Origin: Anaerolineae bacterium
GTDB taxonomy: Bacteria > Chloroflexota > Anaerolineae > UBA1429
DNA length: 7,478 bases
Direction of reading: 5' to 3'
NCBI GenBank assembly: GCA_016928125.1
Contig: JAFGLK010000546.1
Span: forward strand, 1-7,478
Position 1 is the first letter of the stretch. Each line of letters begins with the position of its first letter. The position numbers and the translations under genes were made by a program. Positions 1-6,253 of this stretch are shown piece after piece. The notes below the pieces were generated by a model. It made no database searches. It was not told the origin of the DNA and saw only the letters and a program-made list of their open reading frames with translations.

Positions 1-188
1 GCCCCGGAGAGCGGATCTTCATCTGGTTCGATGTGCCCCCCGATCCCGTTGAGCTTGTTGGCCCAGAGGCGTTTGTCAGGGGCGCCGCGAAGCAAAAGCA
101 GTTCATCGTCGTAGGTGAGAAACGTCAGAGTGCGCGGGATAACGGTATAACGAGGTGTCTTCTCCAGGCCTTGATCCTCCCACTTCAC
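1..188 (-). CDS. Nudix hydrolase, N-terminal part (cut by window edge)
   Basis: This is a leftward reading frame of 62 codons with no stop, running off the window. The GTG start at 188-186 is chosen because the reverse complement has AGGAGGGT (196-203) seven bases upstream; the ATG two bases earlier is followed at once by TGA. The protein begins VKWEDQGLEKTPRYTVIPRT, has a beta strand with DDELLLLRGAPDKRLW (about residues 27-42), and then enters a Nudix box with GIGGHIEPDE (48-57). Gly51 and Glu57 have the spacing of the first half of G-x5-E-x7-REUxEExGU; the catalytic REUxEE half lies outside the window. Nudix enzymes hydrolyse nucleoside diphosphates linked to another moiety. The layout resembles MutT/8-oxo-dGTP-type members, but the substrate cannot be told from this fragment. 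It is divergent from the lipoprotein gene. Confidence 0.85.
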   Translation of the reverse strand, partial: MKWEDQGLEKTPRYTVIPRTLTFLTYDDELLLLRGAPDKRLWANKLNGIGGHIEPDEDPLSG

Positions 189-278
189 ATCAGAGACCCT
201 CCTGAGCTCAAGGCGATATGCAGGCCATCGGCCAACCGTGCGCGGTGCGCGGATCAGGTTTTCGCACTATCATACATA

Positions 279-287
279 TGCTATAAT
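279..287 (+). promoter_or_regulatory. Extended -10 promoter for the DUF3048 lipoprotein gene
   Basis: A perfect TATAAT (282-287) is preceded by TGC (279-281), giving an extended -10 element. The -35 region (about 258-264) is poor, which is normal for extended -10 promoters. Transcription would start near 294, 34 bases before the ATG at 328. This rules out the longer in-frame GTG start at 238, which lies upstream of the promoter. Confidence 0.7.
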
Positions 288-327
288 TCGCTCTGTTGCG
301 TCAACTCTGTCTGGCGAGGGAATACGC

Positions 328-1503
328 ATGTCTGCACTTTCGACGATAGGGCGCTCCTCATGGAGGGTGGTCGGCATGGCCAGCCTGCTCCTCCTCGCGA
401 TGCTCAGTGGGTGTGCCACCCCAGAGCCAACGCCCGAAATGGCCGTCATGGCCCCAACCAGGACGCCCAAGCCCACCTTCACATCCGTACCGACGCCGAC
501 CGCCACGCCCACGGTCCTGCCATCTTCGACGCCGACGCTCACGCCTACTGTGACACCGACAGAGACCCTGGTGCCGACCCCAACAAGGAATCCCCTCGTC
601 AGCCCACTGACGGGGCAAGAGCTCGCCGACGAATCTCTGGTCAATCGTCGCGTGCTGGCAGCTCGTGTGGGCAACGACCCGATCATCAGGCCTCAGGAAG
701 GGCTAGGACAGGCCGACATCGTCTACGAAGAGATCATGGATGGGTGGACCGTCACGCGTTTCACGGCGCTCTATCTCGACGGCGAGGCGGAGCGTATCCG
801 GCCCATCCGCAGCGCACGTCTCAGCAGTCTGGCGATTGTGCCCCAATACGATGCAGCCCTGGTTCACTCGGGGGCCAGCGACAAGATCCGCTGGTTGATC
901 TCGCAAGCCTCCTTTGTGGATCTCGACGAATATTTCCACAGCGAGCCCTATGACATCCTGCCTGGCTACGACTGGCGTGGACGCATGTACACCTCTGTTG
1001 CCGCCATTCGAGACTATATGCGCAAGCAGGGCTTGGAGCGCGACACGGCCGTCGAGCCCCTCGTATTCGATGAGACGCCGCCCGAGGGCCTGGCCGCGGC
1101 AAGAGTTCACATCCCCTATCCGGAGCTCTGTGTGGTGGATTGGGAGTATTCTCCCGGGGCAGGCACCTATGCGCGCTCTGTTCAGGAAGAACCCCATGTG
1201 GATGCGCTGGATGACCAGCAGATCACGGCCGCCAATGTGATCATCCTGTACGCCGAGCACAGAAAGACGGATATCGTGGAGGACAGCCTGGGCAGTACGG
1301 CCATCGACATCGTGCTCGACGGTACTGGTCGTGTGCAAATCTGTCGTGATGGCATCGTTGTCGAAGGCACCTGGAAGCGTCTTGCGGAGGATGAGCCGAT
1401 TCAGTACTTTGCCGATGAGGCTGCAACCGAATCGATTCCCCTCAAGCTGGGCAAGAGCTGGATCCAGTTGGTGCCGACGGACTATGAGATCTCCTTCGAG
1501 TGA
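328..1503 (+). CDS. DUF3048 domain lipoprotein (YerB-like)
   Basis: The protein has 391 residues. The ATG at 328 follows GGCGAGGG (313-320) by seven bases and lies just downstream of the extended -10 promoter; the frame stays open to a GTG at 238, but that start would precede the promoter. Residues 1-28 are a lipoprotein signal peptide (Arg near the N-terminus, LLLLAM core) ending in lipobox LSGC, with Cys29 as the predicted lipidated residue. Residues 31-90 are a Pro/Thr-rich linker that would hold the domain away from the membrane. The N-terminal DUF3048 domain shows SPLTG (92-96), GQADIVYEE (127-135), RFTALY (144-149), RPIRSAR (158-164) and HSGAS (180-184). The C-terminal domain shows NVIILYAE (303-310) and a beta-rich end with VQICRDG and GTWKR (336-351). 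DUF3048 proteins such as Bacillus YerB are extracytoplasmic and poorly characterised. Reading as a membrane-anchored surface protein is firm; its activity is unknown. Confidence 0.92.
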   Translation: MSALSTIGRSSWRVVGMASLLLLAMLSGCATPEPTPEMAVMAPTRTPKPTFTSVPTPTATPTVLPSSTPTLTPTVTPTETLVPTPTRNPLVSPLTGQELADESLVNRRVLAARVGNDPIIRPQEGLGQADIVYEEIMDGWTVTRFTALYLDGEAERIRPIRSARLSSLAIVPQYDAALVHSGASDKIRWLISQASFVDLDEYFHSEPYDILPGYDWRGRMYTSVAAIRDYMRKQGLERDTAVEPLVFDETPPEGLAAARVHIPYPELCVVDWEYSPGAGTYARSVQEEPHVDALDDQQITAANVIILYAEHRKTDIVEDSLGSTAIDIVLDGTGRVQICRDGIVVEGTWKRLAEDEPIQYFADEAATESIPLKLGKSWIQLVPTDYEISFE

Positions 1504-1676
1504 TGCGGCATGCATCCGGCGCGACCAGGTATTGCGCACTCTACTTGATTCATAGCCTTGAGCCAGGTTGGCGTTCATGGCCTTCGCCCTGACTTGCCTG
1601 GCTTTGCCGCTCTTCGCCGCGGATCAACTGGGGGGCGCCGTAGATTCTTGGCGCGCCCGAGCTTGAGGAGAATATT

Positions 1677-2249
1677 GTGTCAAGTCTGCGCCAGGTCGCC
1701 CACATCTGGCCTGGTCTGGTCACTGTGACGATCGCTCTGTGTATTTTCGCCAGCCCTTCGGCAGACGCACGCGATTCAGTGGGCCAACCTCTGCGGTCTG
1801 TCGCGCCTCAGAAGGGCGCCATGGACAAGCTGGGCGCTGACCCATCTGGCGTGAAAGCCTCCTCTGAGGAGACGCCCTCCGCTTCGTTCGCGATGTTGCC
1901 CCTTGTCCTTCGGCAACCGACGCCGACGCCAACCCTGACGCCCTCTCCTACACCCGAGCCTTTATGGGTCACCCCGGGTGGCTGGGCCGGCCCCCAGATC
2001 GATCTCACCGTGAGCGCTGATGGCCACTATCTCGAACGTGCAGCGGGATATACACCGTGCGGCTGGGTGTCGTGGCATGGACGTGAGGCCATAGGCTGGG
2101 ACGGTGCTTTTCGGGTAACAGCGACGGGAGGGGCCATTGAGGGGACCTTCACCAGCGCCTCACGGTGTGAGGGCGTGACCGATGGCTGGAGCGTGGATGG
2201 ACAGGTTTGGTGCCGCGAGCAGGTGGCCTGGGTCGCTGCCCCACGATGA
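1677..2249 (+). CDS. Secreted protein of unknown function with PT-rich linker
   Basis: The protein has 190 residues and starts at GTG, with GAGGAG (1665-1670) six bases upstream. Residues 1-31 look like a Sec signal peptide: a hydrophobic core around 13-26 and a likely cleavage site after SADA (28-31). Residues 32-71 are polar and look disordered. LPLVLRQ (74-80) leads into PTPTPTLTPSPTPEP (81-95), a linker style I associate with Chloroflexota exported proteins. Residues about 98-190 form a small Gly/Trp-rich, probably all-beta domain with alternating hydrophobics (IDLTVSADG, AFRVTATGGAIEGTF). It has three cysteines (128, 164, 179), two of which could form a disulfide. I do not recognise the domain. 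The gene lies in the same direction as the DUF3048 gene but 173 bases away, with no clear promoter in the gap. It may be a surface or matrix protein, but no catalytic motif is visible. Confidence 0.75.
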   Translation: MSSLRQVAHIWPGLVTVTIALCIFASPSADARDSVGQPLRSVAPQKGAMDKLGADPSGVKASSEETPSASFAMLPLVLRQPTPTPTLTPSPTPEPLWVTPGGWAGPQIDLTVSADGHYLERAAGYTPCGWVSWHGREAIGWDGAFRVTATGGAIEGTFTSASRCEGVTDGWSVDGQVWCREQVAWVAAPR

Positions 2250-2275
2250 AAAAGCGCTGCGCAAGCAGGGCTGAT

Positions 2276-2304
2276 TTGACCCTCATCTGGTTGCAGAGTA
2301 CAAT
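2276..2304 (+). promoter_or_regulatory. Sigma-70-type promoter for the tatA pair
   Basis: TTGACC (2276-2281) and TACAAT (2299-2304) are separated by exactly 17 bases, and each matches the consensus at five of six positions. Initiation near 2311 would give a leader of about 50 bases before the first tatA start. It lies just after the stop of the secreted protein gene, so the tat pair has its own transcription start. Confidence 0.75.
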
Positions 2305-2361
2305 ATCCGCGGTGCCTGCGCACACGAATAGTTTTGCGCGTATGAGCGCCAGGGGGTAAGT

Positions 2362-2583
2362 ATGCCGAATCTTGGCCCAACGGAACTGATTATCATCCTG
2401 GTCATTGTGATCATCATCTTTGGCGCCGGGAAAATCAGCGGCCTTGGAGGCGCCTTGGGCAAGACGGTCCGCGATTTTCGCAGTGCCGTCAAAGACGAAT
2501 CAAAGGAAGACCAGGACGCCGAATCCGCTCAGCCCGAAGCCGAGTCCAAGAAGGATGCGGACTCGGAGAAGAAAGAGGGCTGA
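2362..2583 (+). CDS. tatA: Twin-arginine translocase subunit TatA/TatE, first copy
   Basis: The protein has 73 residues; the ATG is five bases after GGGGG within AGGGGGT (2351-2357). TatA oligomerises in the membrane and with TatC allows folded proteins with twin-arginine signals to cross. It shows the TatA plan: a short N-terminus with Glu8, one transmembrane helix (about 6-20), the FGAGK hinge (20-24), an amphipathic helix (about 26-42), and a charged Lys/Glu/Asp tail (44-73). The first 24 residues are identical to those of the next gene. The usual KLPxLG after the hinge is KISGLG here, so the conserved proline is lost, although GGALGK and the following Phe (DFR) remain. It may be a TatA variant with a different role, possibly TatB-like; the sequence does not decide this. 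No tatC is present in the window. Confidence 0.93.
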   Translation: MPNLGPTELIIILVIVIIIFGAGKISGLGGALGKTVRDFRSAVKDESKEDQDAESAQPEAESKKDADSEKKEG

Positions 2584-2627
2584 TCAGAGGCGCAGACGGC
2601 GCGATAGTGACTGCGGAGGAGAGACCC

Positions 2628-2831
2628 ATGCCGAATCTCGGCCCGACTGAACTGATCATCATCTTGGTCATCGTCATCATCATCTTTGGCGCTGGCAAAC
2701 TCCCCGAGTTGGGCGGTGCGCTCGGGAAAGGGATCAAGGAGTTCAAGTCAGCGACGAAGGAAGTTGAGGCGGCCAAGGAAGACGTCGAGAGCATCGTCAA
2801 GGCAGATAGCGGCGAATCGAAGCAAGCCTAA
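2628..2831 (+). CDS. tatA: Twin-arginine translocase subunit TatA/TatE, second copy
   Basis: The protein has 67 residues. The ATG at 2628 is eight bases after GGAGG (2615-2619); an in-frame GTG at 2607 would put the ribosome binding site inside the gene. It has the canonical TatA pattern: Glu8, a single transmembrane helix (6-20), hinge FGAGK (20-24), then [16 protein letters not shown] (25-40) as the amphipathic helix, and a charged tail. This copy keeps the conserved Leu-Pro after the hinge Lys, so it is the better candidate for the main pore-forming TatA. It follows the first copy by 44 bases with no promoter between, so the two are probably co-transcribed. The intrinsic terminator at 2897-2934 ends the unit. 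Confidence 0.95.
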   Translation: MPNLGPTELIIILVIVIIIFGAGKLPELGGALGKGIKEFKSATKEVEAAKEDVESIVKADSGESKQA

Positions 2832-2896
2832 CATCTCACAACCACACTGAGTGCCAGCCCAGGCATTCGGTTGCGAGCTGTTATCGTTGAAGAGAA

Positions 2897-2934
2897 GGTC
2901 CGGCAGCGCATATCAGCGCGTGTCGGGCCTTTTT
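2897..2934 (+). terminator. Rho-independent terminator after the tatA pair
   Basis: A stem of about 13 pairs lies between 2897-2909 and 2916-2929, with one bulged base, two G-U pairs and the six-base loop ATATCA. It is followed directly by five Ts (2930-2934). Inner pairs are GCGC/GCGC and outer pairs GGTCCG/CGGGCC. Confidence 0.85.
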
Positions 2935-3033
2935 GCTTGCGTGCGAGAGCTCCCGGCGCCACACGATTGGACATGCGACCCGTGGCGCGCTCGTTGCGAG
3001 ATGCATCCGCTGGCATGTGCGCTCGATGTGTTG

Positions 3034-3039
3034 TACAAT
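3034..3039 (+). promoter_or_regulatory. Possible -10 element for the sugar module
   Basis: TACAAT matches the -10 consensus at five of six positions and lies 34 bases before the ATG at 3074, downstream of the tat terminator, so a promoter is expected here. The -35 at 17-base spacing (TGGCAT, 3011-3016) is weak, so this is tentative. Confidence 0.45.
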
Positions 3040-3073
3040 CCGCTCGCTCGAGATTCAGAGTGAGGAGAGACGT

Positions 3074-3916
3074 ATGTTCGTTCTGAGTGGCTTTGGTGAC
3101 GAGATATCGCCCGATCTCGGCGTGCAACTCGATGTGCTCGAGAAGTTGGGGATCAGATACCTCGAACTACGCGAGGTCTGGAACAAAGGTGTGCTCGACC
3201 TCGATGATGATGAGGTGGCCACCATCAAGCGAGAGCTGACCGAGCGCGGGATGGGCGTTTCGGCGATCGGCTCGCCCATCGGCAAGATCAAGATCGACGA
3301 ACCTATGGAGCCTCATCTGAGAGCCTTCGATCGCGCCGTCTATCTGGCCGAGTTCTTTGGCAGCCCTTACATCCGCATGTTCTCGTTCTATGTGCCCGAA
3401 GGCGAGGCCGATCGCTATCGCTCACAGGTGATGGAGCGGCTGCGCGCTCTGCTGGATCATGTCCAGGGCCACGATGTGGTTCTGCTGCATGAGAACGAAA
3501 GTCGCATCTATGGGGATATCCCGCGTCGTTGCCTCGATATTCTGGAGACGATGGCCTCGCCGCAATTGCGCATGACCTTTGACCCTGCCAACTTTGTCAT
3601 GAATGGCATCCATCCTTTCACCGATGCGTACGGGCTCCTGGCGGACCACATTGCCTATCTGCATATCAAGGATGGCCTCATGGCCGAGAAGCGCGTGGTG
3701 CCTGCCGGGGAGGGCGATGGTCAGGTCTCGGAGGTCCTGGCGGCCCTGAGCGCGCGCGGCTTTGGACGAGAGGGTCGGGACATGTTCGTTTCGCTCGAGC
3801 CTCATCTGAGGCATGCGGGGCCGTTCCGCGGATTCAGCGGGCCCGATCTGTTCCAGACAGCCGCGCAGGCGTTGTGGCGCCTGCTCCAGGATGTGGGCGC
3901 GCAGGAGGGCCGCTGA
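3074..3916 (+). CDS. Sugar phosphate isomerase/epimerase, xylose isomerase-like TIM barrel
   Basis: The protein has 280 residues; the ATG at 3074 is six bases after GAGGAG (3062-3067). The frame is open further upstream, but that extension runs back through the terminator and promoter region and has no ribosome site. It fits the AP-endonuclease-2/xylose isomerase-like TIM barrel (PF01261 type): an opening strand FGDEIS (7-12), LGIRYLELRE (25-34), LLHENE (137-142), MTFDPANFV (167-175), YLHIKDG (195-201), AGEGDG (211-216) and VSLEPHL (239-245). Glu140, Asp170, His197 and Glu242 match the four metal ligands seen in tagatose/psicose 3-epimerase-type enzymes, so a metal-dependent aldose-ketose isomerase or epimerase is likely. 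The substrate cannot be assigned. It is first in line before a nucleotidyltransferase (104 bases downstream) and a sugar kinase, so it may prepare the sugar those two activate. Confidence 0.88.
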   Translation: MFVLSGFGDEISPDLGVQLDVLEKLGIRYLELREVWNKGVLDLDDDEVATIKRELTERGMGVSAIGSPIGKIKIDEPMEPHLRAFDRAVYLAEFFGSPYIRMFSFYVPEGEADRYRSQVMERLRALLDHVQGHDVVLLHENESRIYGDIPRRCLDILETMASPQLRMTFDPANFVMNGIHPFTDAYGLLADHIAYLHIKDGLMAEKRVVPAGEGDGQVSEVLAALSARGFGREGRDMFVSLEPHLRHAGPFRGFSGPDLFQTAAQALWRLLQDVGAQEGR

Positions 3917-4020
3917 TCCATCTCGCTGTCTGGCCCTGTGCTGGTGACGTTCGCCGGAGAGGGCTGCCCAGGGCCGCCACTTGAGGGTGGCACGTCGTGT
4001 CAGGAAGGAGTGTTGGGTCT

Positions 4021-4944
4021 ATGCCTAGCCCGATTGTCAAAGCTGTTGTGCCCGTCGCAGGTATGGGCACCCGTCTGCTGCCGGCAACCAAGTCACAGCC
4101 TAAGGAGATGCTGCCGGTTGGCCGCAAGCCCGTGGTGCAGTATGTGGTTGAGGAACTGGAGGCGGCAGGTGTGAACCAGATCCTCTTTGTGACGGGCAGG
4201 AAAAAAGTGGCCATCGAGGATCACTTTGATCACGATCCCGAGCTGGTGAGCACGCTTACCAGCGGGGGCGGCTATGCTCTGCTTGAGGAACTCAAGTACA
4301 CCGAGACCGATGCGCGCTTTTTCTACACCCGCCAGAGCGTGCCGCGTGGTCTGGCCGACGCGATCAACCATGCCAAGGAATTCGCCGGCGAGGATCACTT
4401 TGTGGTCGCGCTGGGCGATTCGATCATCCGCCAGATCAGCTCTCCCTTTGGGGCCAGCAGCCCGGGCTCGGGCCTGCTTCAGGAGATGATCCGCATCCAT
4501 CTCGAGCAGGGCGCTGCTTGCACGATCGCGGTGGAGGAGGTCGCCCCCGACGATGTGTATCGTTACGGCATTGTGAAGCCCAAGGGCGAAGTGCCCGCGT
4601 CGGGGGAGTTCGAGCTCGACGATCTTGTAGAAAAGCCGCGCATCGAATCGGCGCCCAGCAATCTGGCCATTGCGGCGCGCTATGTGTTCAGCCCGCTTCT
4701 GTTCGAGGCCATTTATCGCACCGCACCGGATCGCAGCGGCGAGCTGCAGTTGACCGATTCGATTCGGCTCTTGTTGCAGCTTGGACACAAGGTTCAGGCT
4801 GTGCGACTACGAGAGGGCGAGCGGCGCTACGACATTGGCAACTTTGAGAGCTATTTCAAGGCCTTTATCGACCTGGCCGTCGCCGACGAAAAGTACGGCT
4901 ATATGGTGCGCCAGTATCTAAAGCGCAAAGCGCGAGAGTTCTAG
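4021..4944 (+). CDS. galU: UTP--glucose-1-phosphate uridylyltransferase family protein (GalU-like)
   Basis: The protein has 307 residues; the ATG at 4021 follows GGAAGGAG (4003-4010) at a slightly long ten bases. GalU makes UDP-glucose from UTP and glucose 1-phosphate. Visible motifs are the nucleotide-binding loop VPVAGMGTRLLPATK (10-24), PKEMLPVGRKP (27-37) and VVQYVVEE (38-45). Further on come GLADAI (110-115), LGDSII (131-136, with Asp133 as the expected Mg ligand), YGIVKPKG (182-189), VEKP (203-206, Lys205 expected at the sugar phosphate) and the late YDIGN (270-274). Length is normal for the family. GLADAI replaces the usual GLGHAI/V, LGDSI the usual LGDDI, and YDIGN the usual xD(C/T)G(N/D)K. 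The fold is therefore certain, but the sugar 1-phosphate used could differ from glucose. It is five bases ahead of the kinase, so the two proteins probably act in sequence. Confidence 0.88.
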   Translation: MPSPIVKAVVPVAGMGTRLLPATKSQPKEMLPVGRKPVVQYVVEELEAAGVNQILFVTGRKKVAIEDHFDHDPELVSTLTSGGGYALLEELKYTETDARFFYTRQSVPRGLADAINHAKEFAGEDHFVVALGDSIIRQISSPFGASSPGSGLLQEMIRIHLEQGAACTIAVEEVAPDDVYRYGIVKPKGEVPASGEFELDDLVEKPRIESAPSNLAIAARYVFSPLLFEAIYRTAPDRSGELQLTDSIRLLLQLGHKVQAVRLREGERRYDIGNFESYFKAFIDLAVADEKYGYMVRQYLKRKAREF

Positions 4945-4949
4945 AGGTC

Positions 4950-6005
4950 ATGACCGGAAAAATCTGCGTATCAGCGCCCGGGCGATGCGGCATCATCGGC
5001 AATCCGACCGATATGTACGGCGGGAGCGTCATCTCGTGCTCGATCAACTATCGAGCCCACGTGACCGTGGAGCCTTGCGACCATCTGGAGCTTGACTGCC
5101 CCCAGGGGCAGTTGATCATTGAGGGTCCAGAGGACCTGGCGTTGGATGGCGATCACTTTGATGTGGCGCGTGCCGTGCTCGAGTACTTTTACAGCGGCGG
5201 CGAGGCTGCGCAGGGCATGGAGAGGCCGTGCTCCCGCATCTCTTACTGGAGCGAGGTCCCGATCGGTGCCGGCGTATCGAGCTCGACGGCCCTCACCGTG
5301 TCCATCCTGTATGCTCTGCTGCGTTTCAGAGGCTTGGACTACAACCTCTATCGGGTGGCCGAGATCGCCCGCTACATCGAGCTCAATCACTTCCGCATCG
5401 TTTGCGGCTATCAGGACGCCTACATGTGCACCTTTGGCGGGCTGAACTATATGGATTTCCGCGGCAAGCAGTTCTACCGCCAGGCCTCTGAGGAGCTCTA
5501 TGCCACCATCGAAGGTCTGACGCCCTTTGTGCCGCGCCTGCCCTTTGTGCTTGCCCATACAGGCATCAGTCATTCCTCCGATGCGGTACATCGCCCCCTG
5601 CGAGAACGGTGGCTAGAGGGCGATCCCGAGGTACGCCAGGGATATGAGGAGATCGCCCGTCTGGCACGCGAAGGCAAAAAGGCGCTGCTGCTTGAGGATT
5701 GGGCGCGCCTGGGGCTGCTCATGAACGAGAACCACGCCATCCAGCGTGATCTGGGGGGCTCTGGAGAGGCCAATGAGAACCTGATCCGCGTCGCGCTCGA
5801 CCATGGTGCTTTGGGAGCCAAGCTGGCGGGTGCGGGCAAGGGCGGCACCATCATAGCGCTCCATCTCGAGCCCGAGGAGATGATCGCCGCGCTGCGTGAG
5901 GCGGGCAGCGATTTGATCTTCTATCCTCATCCCTCGACGGGTGTGCGTCTGGAGCCGGAAGGCGAGACTCCCGCTGAGGGTGAAACCGTGATCACGTGCC
6001 GATAG
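4950..6005 (+). CDS. GHMP-family sugar kinase, glucuronokinase-like
   Basis: The protein has 351 residues and starts five bases after the stop of the galU-like gene with only a weak ribosome site, suggesting translational coupling. All three GHMP motifs are present: motif 1 APGRCGIIGNPTDMYGG (9-25), the ATP-binding motif 2 PIGAGVSSSTAL (104-115), and motif 3 AGAGKGG (293-299). GYQDAYMCTFGGLNYMDF (153-170) carries the expected catalytic Asp156. GHMP kinases phosphorylate small sugars or mevalonate-type substrates. The GNP(S/T)D.YGG form of motif 1 and GL.YMDF resemble plant glucuronokinase as I remember it. They do not resemble galactokinase (GEHTDY) or heptose-7-phosphate kinase (GGGTD). A C1 kinase next to a UTP-dependent pyrophosphorylase would turn a free sugar or uronic acid into a UDP-sugar. 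The alternatives, other sugar-1-kinases, cannot be excluded. The hairpin at 6012-6041 follows its stop. Confidence 0.85.
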   Translation: MTGKICVSAPGRCGIIGNPTDMYGGSVISCSINYRAHVTVEPCDHLELDCPQGQLIIEGPEDLALDGDHFDVARAVLEYFYSGGEAAQGMERPCSRISYWSEVPIGAGVSSSTALTVSILYALLRFRGLDYNLYRVAEIARYIELNHFRIVCGYQDAYMCTFGGLNYMDFRGKQFYRQASEELYATIEGLTPFVPRLPFVLAHTGISHSSDAVHRPLRERWLEGDPEVRQGYEEIARLAREGKKALLLEDWARLGLLMNENHAIQRDLGGSGEANENLIRVALDHGALGAKLAGAGKGGTIIALHLEPEEMIAALREAGSDLIFYPHPSTGVRLEPEGETPAEGETVITCR

Positions 6006-6011
6006 ACGTGC

Positions 6012-6041
6012 CAAGCCGCCGGATATGTCTCCGGCGGCTTG
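6012..6041. terminator. GC-rich hairpin between convergent kinase and tRNA genes
   Basis: A perfect 12-pair stem (6012-6023 with 6030-6041; CAAGCCGCCGGA and its complement) has a six-base loop. It begins seven bases after the kinase stop and ends four bases from the tRNA 3' end. There is no T-run on either strand, so it is not a standard intrinsic terminator. It may stop or process both convergent transcripts, or protect their 3' ends. Confidence 0.6.
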
Positions 6042-6044
6042 CTA

Positions 6045-6118
6045 TGGGCAGGATAGGACTCGAACCTACGGCCTCCACGATGTCAACGTGGCGCTCTAAC
6101 CAACTGGGCTACCTGCCC
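6045..6118 (-). tRNA. trnV: tRNA-Val (anticodon GAC)
   Basis: Read on the minus strand, this is a complete cloverleaf of 73 bases plus the discriminator A (6045). The seven-pair acceptor is GGGCAGG (6118-6112) with CCTGCCC (6052-6046). The D arm contains AGTTGGTTAGA. The anticodon stem CCACG/CGTGG encloses loop TTGACAT, giving anticodon GAC (6084-6082) for valine GUC/GUU. The T arm has loop TTCGAGT closed by GTAGG/CCTAT with one G-U pair. CCA is not encoded and must be added enzymatically. Confidence 0.97.
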
Positions 6119-6130
6119 TCGACGCTTGCC

Positions 6131-6159
6131 ATTATACTCTCATCGCCCCTCGAATGCAA
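6131..6159 (-). promoter_or_regulatory. Promoter of the tRNA-Val gene
   Basis: On the minus strand a perfect TATAAT (6136-6131) lies 17 bases downstream of TTGCAT (6159-6154), which matches the first three -35 bases. The -10 ends 12 bases before the mature tRNA 5' end, leaving a short 5' leader for RNase P. Confidence 0.7.
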
Positions 6160-6197
6160 GTGAGGAACGCGCGTCCGTTTTTTGCTTTTTCTGACAG

Positions 6198-6226
6198 TTG
6201 ACTTTTGGACGCAGATATGCTAATTT
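6198..6226 (+). promoter_or_regulatory. Promoter of the aromatic leader-aroH-DAHP synthase operon
   Basis: TTGACT (6198-6203) and TAATTT (6221-6226) are 17 bases apart, and TGC (6218-6220) makes the -10 an extended one. Transcription would start near 6233, about 20 bases before the leader peptide start at 6254. It diverges from the tRNA promoter. Confidence 0.65.
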
Positions 6227-6253
6227 AGGGACAAGCTCGTCTGAGGAAACGGT

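Noticed and set aside
269..304. Divergent promoter for the Nudix gene (minus-strand TATGAT at 274-269, TTGACG at 304-299)
   Set aside because: The spacing between the two elements is 24 bases, too long for a normal promoter; alternative -10 choices match poorly. A leftward promoter must exist nearby but I cannot place it.
270..686. Minus-strand ORF rich in Val-Gly repeats opposite the lipoprotein linker
   Set aside because: It is the complement of the Pro/Thr-rich linker codons of the DUF3048 gene; the repeats follow from low-complexity DNA, and there is no ribosome site or known domain.
33..953. Plus-strand ORF of 306 codons overlapping the Nudix start and the lipoprotein gene
   Set aside because: It is out of frame with the well-supported DUF3048 gene, opposes the Nudix frame, crosses the extended -10 promoter and has a low-complexity composition typical of a shadow frame.
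1561..1658. Inverted repeats AGCCAGG/CCTGGCT (1561-1567 with 1597-1603) and GGGCGC/GCGCCC (1633-1638 with 1653-1658) in the gap after the DUF3048 gene
   Set aside because: Stems are short, the first has a 29-base loop, and neither has a T-run; in GC-rich DNA such repeats are expected. I see no convincing terminator or promoter in 1504-1676.
3932..3991. Short hairpins between the isomerase and galU-like genes (GGCCCTG/CAGGGCC and GCCAC/GTGGC)
   Set aside because: Stems are only five to seven pairs with no T-run, and no promoter follows; a transcription break here is not supported, so the genes are treated as a possible operon.
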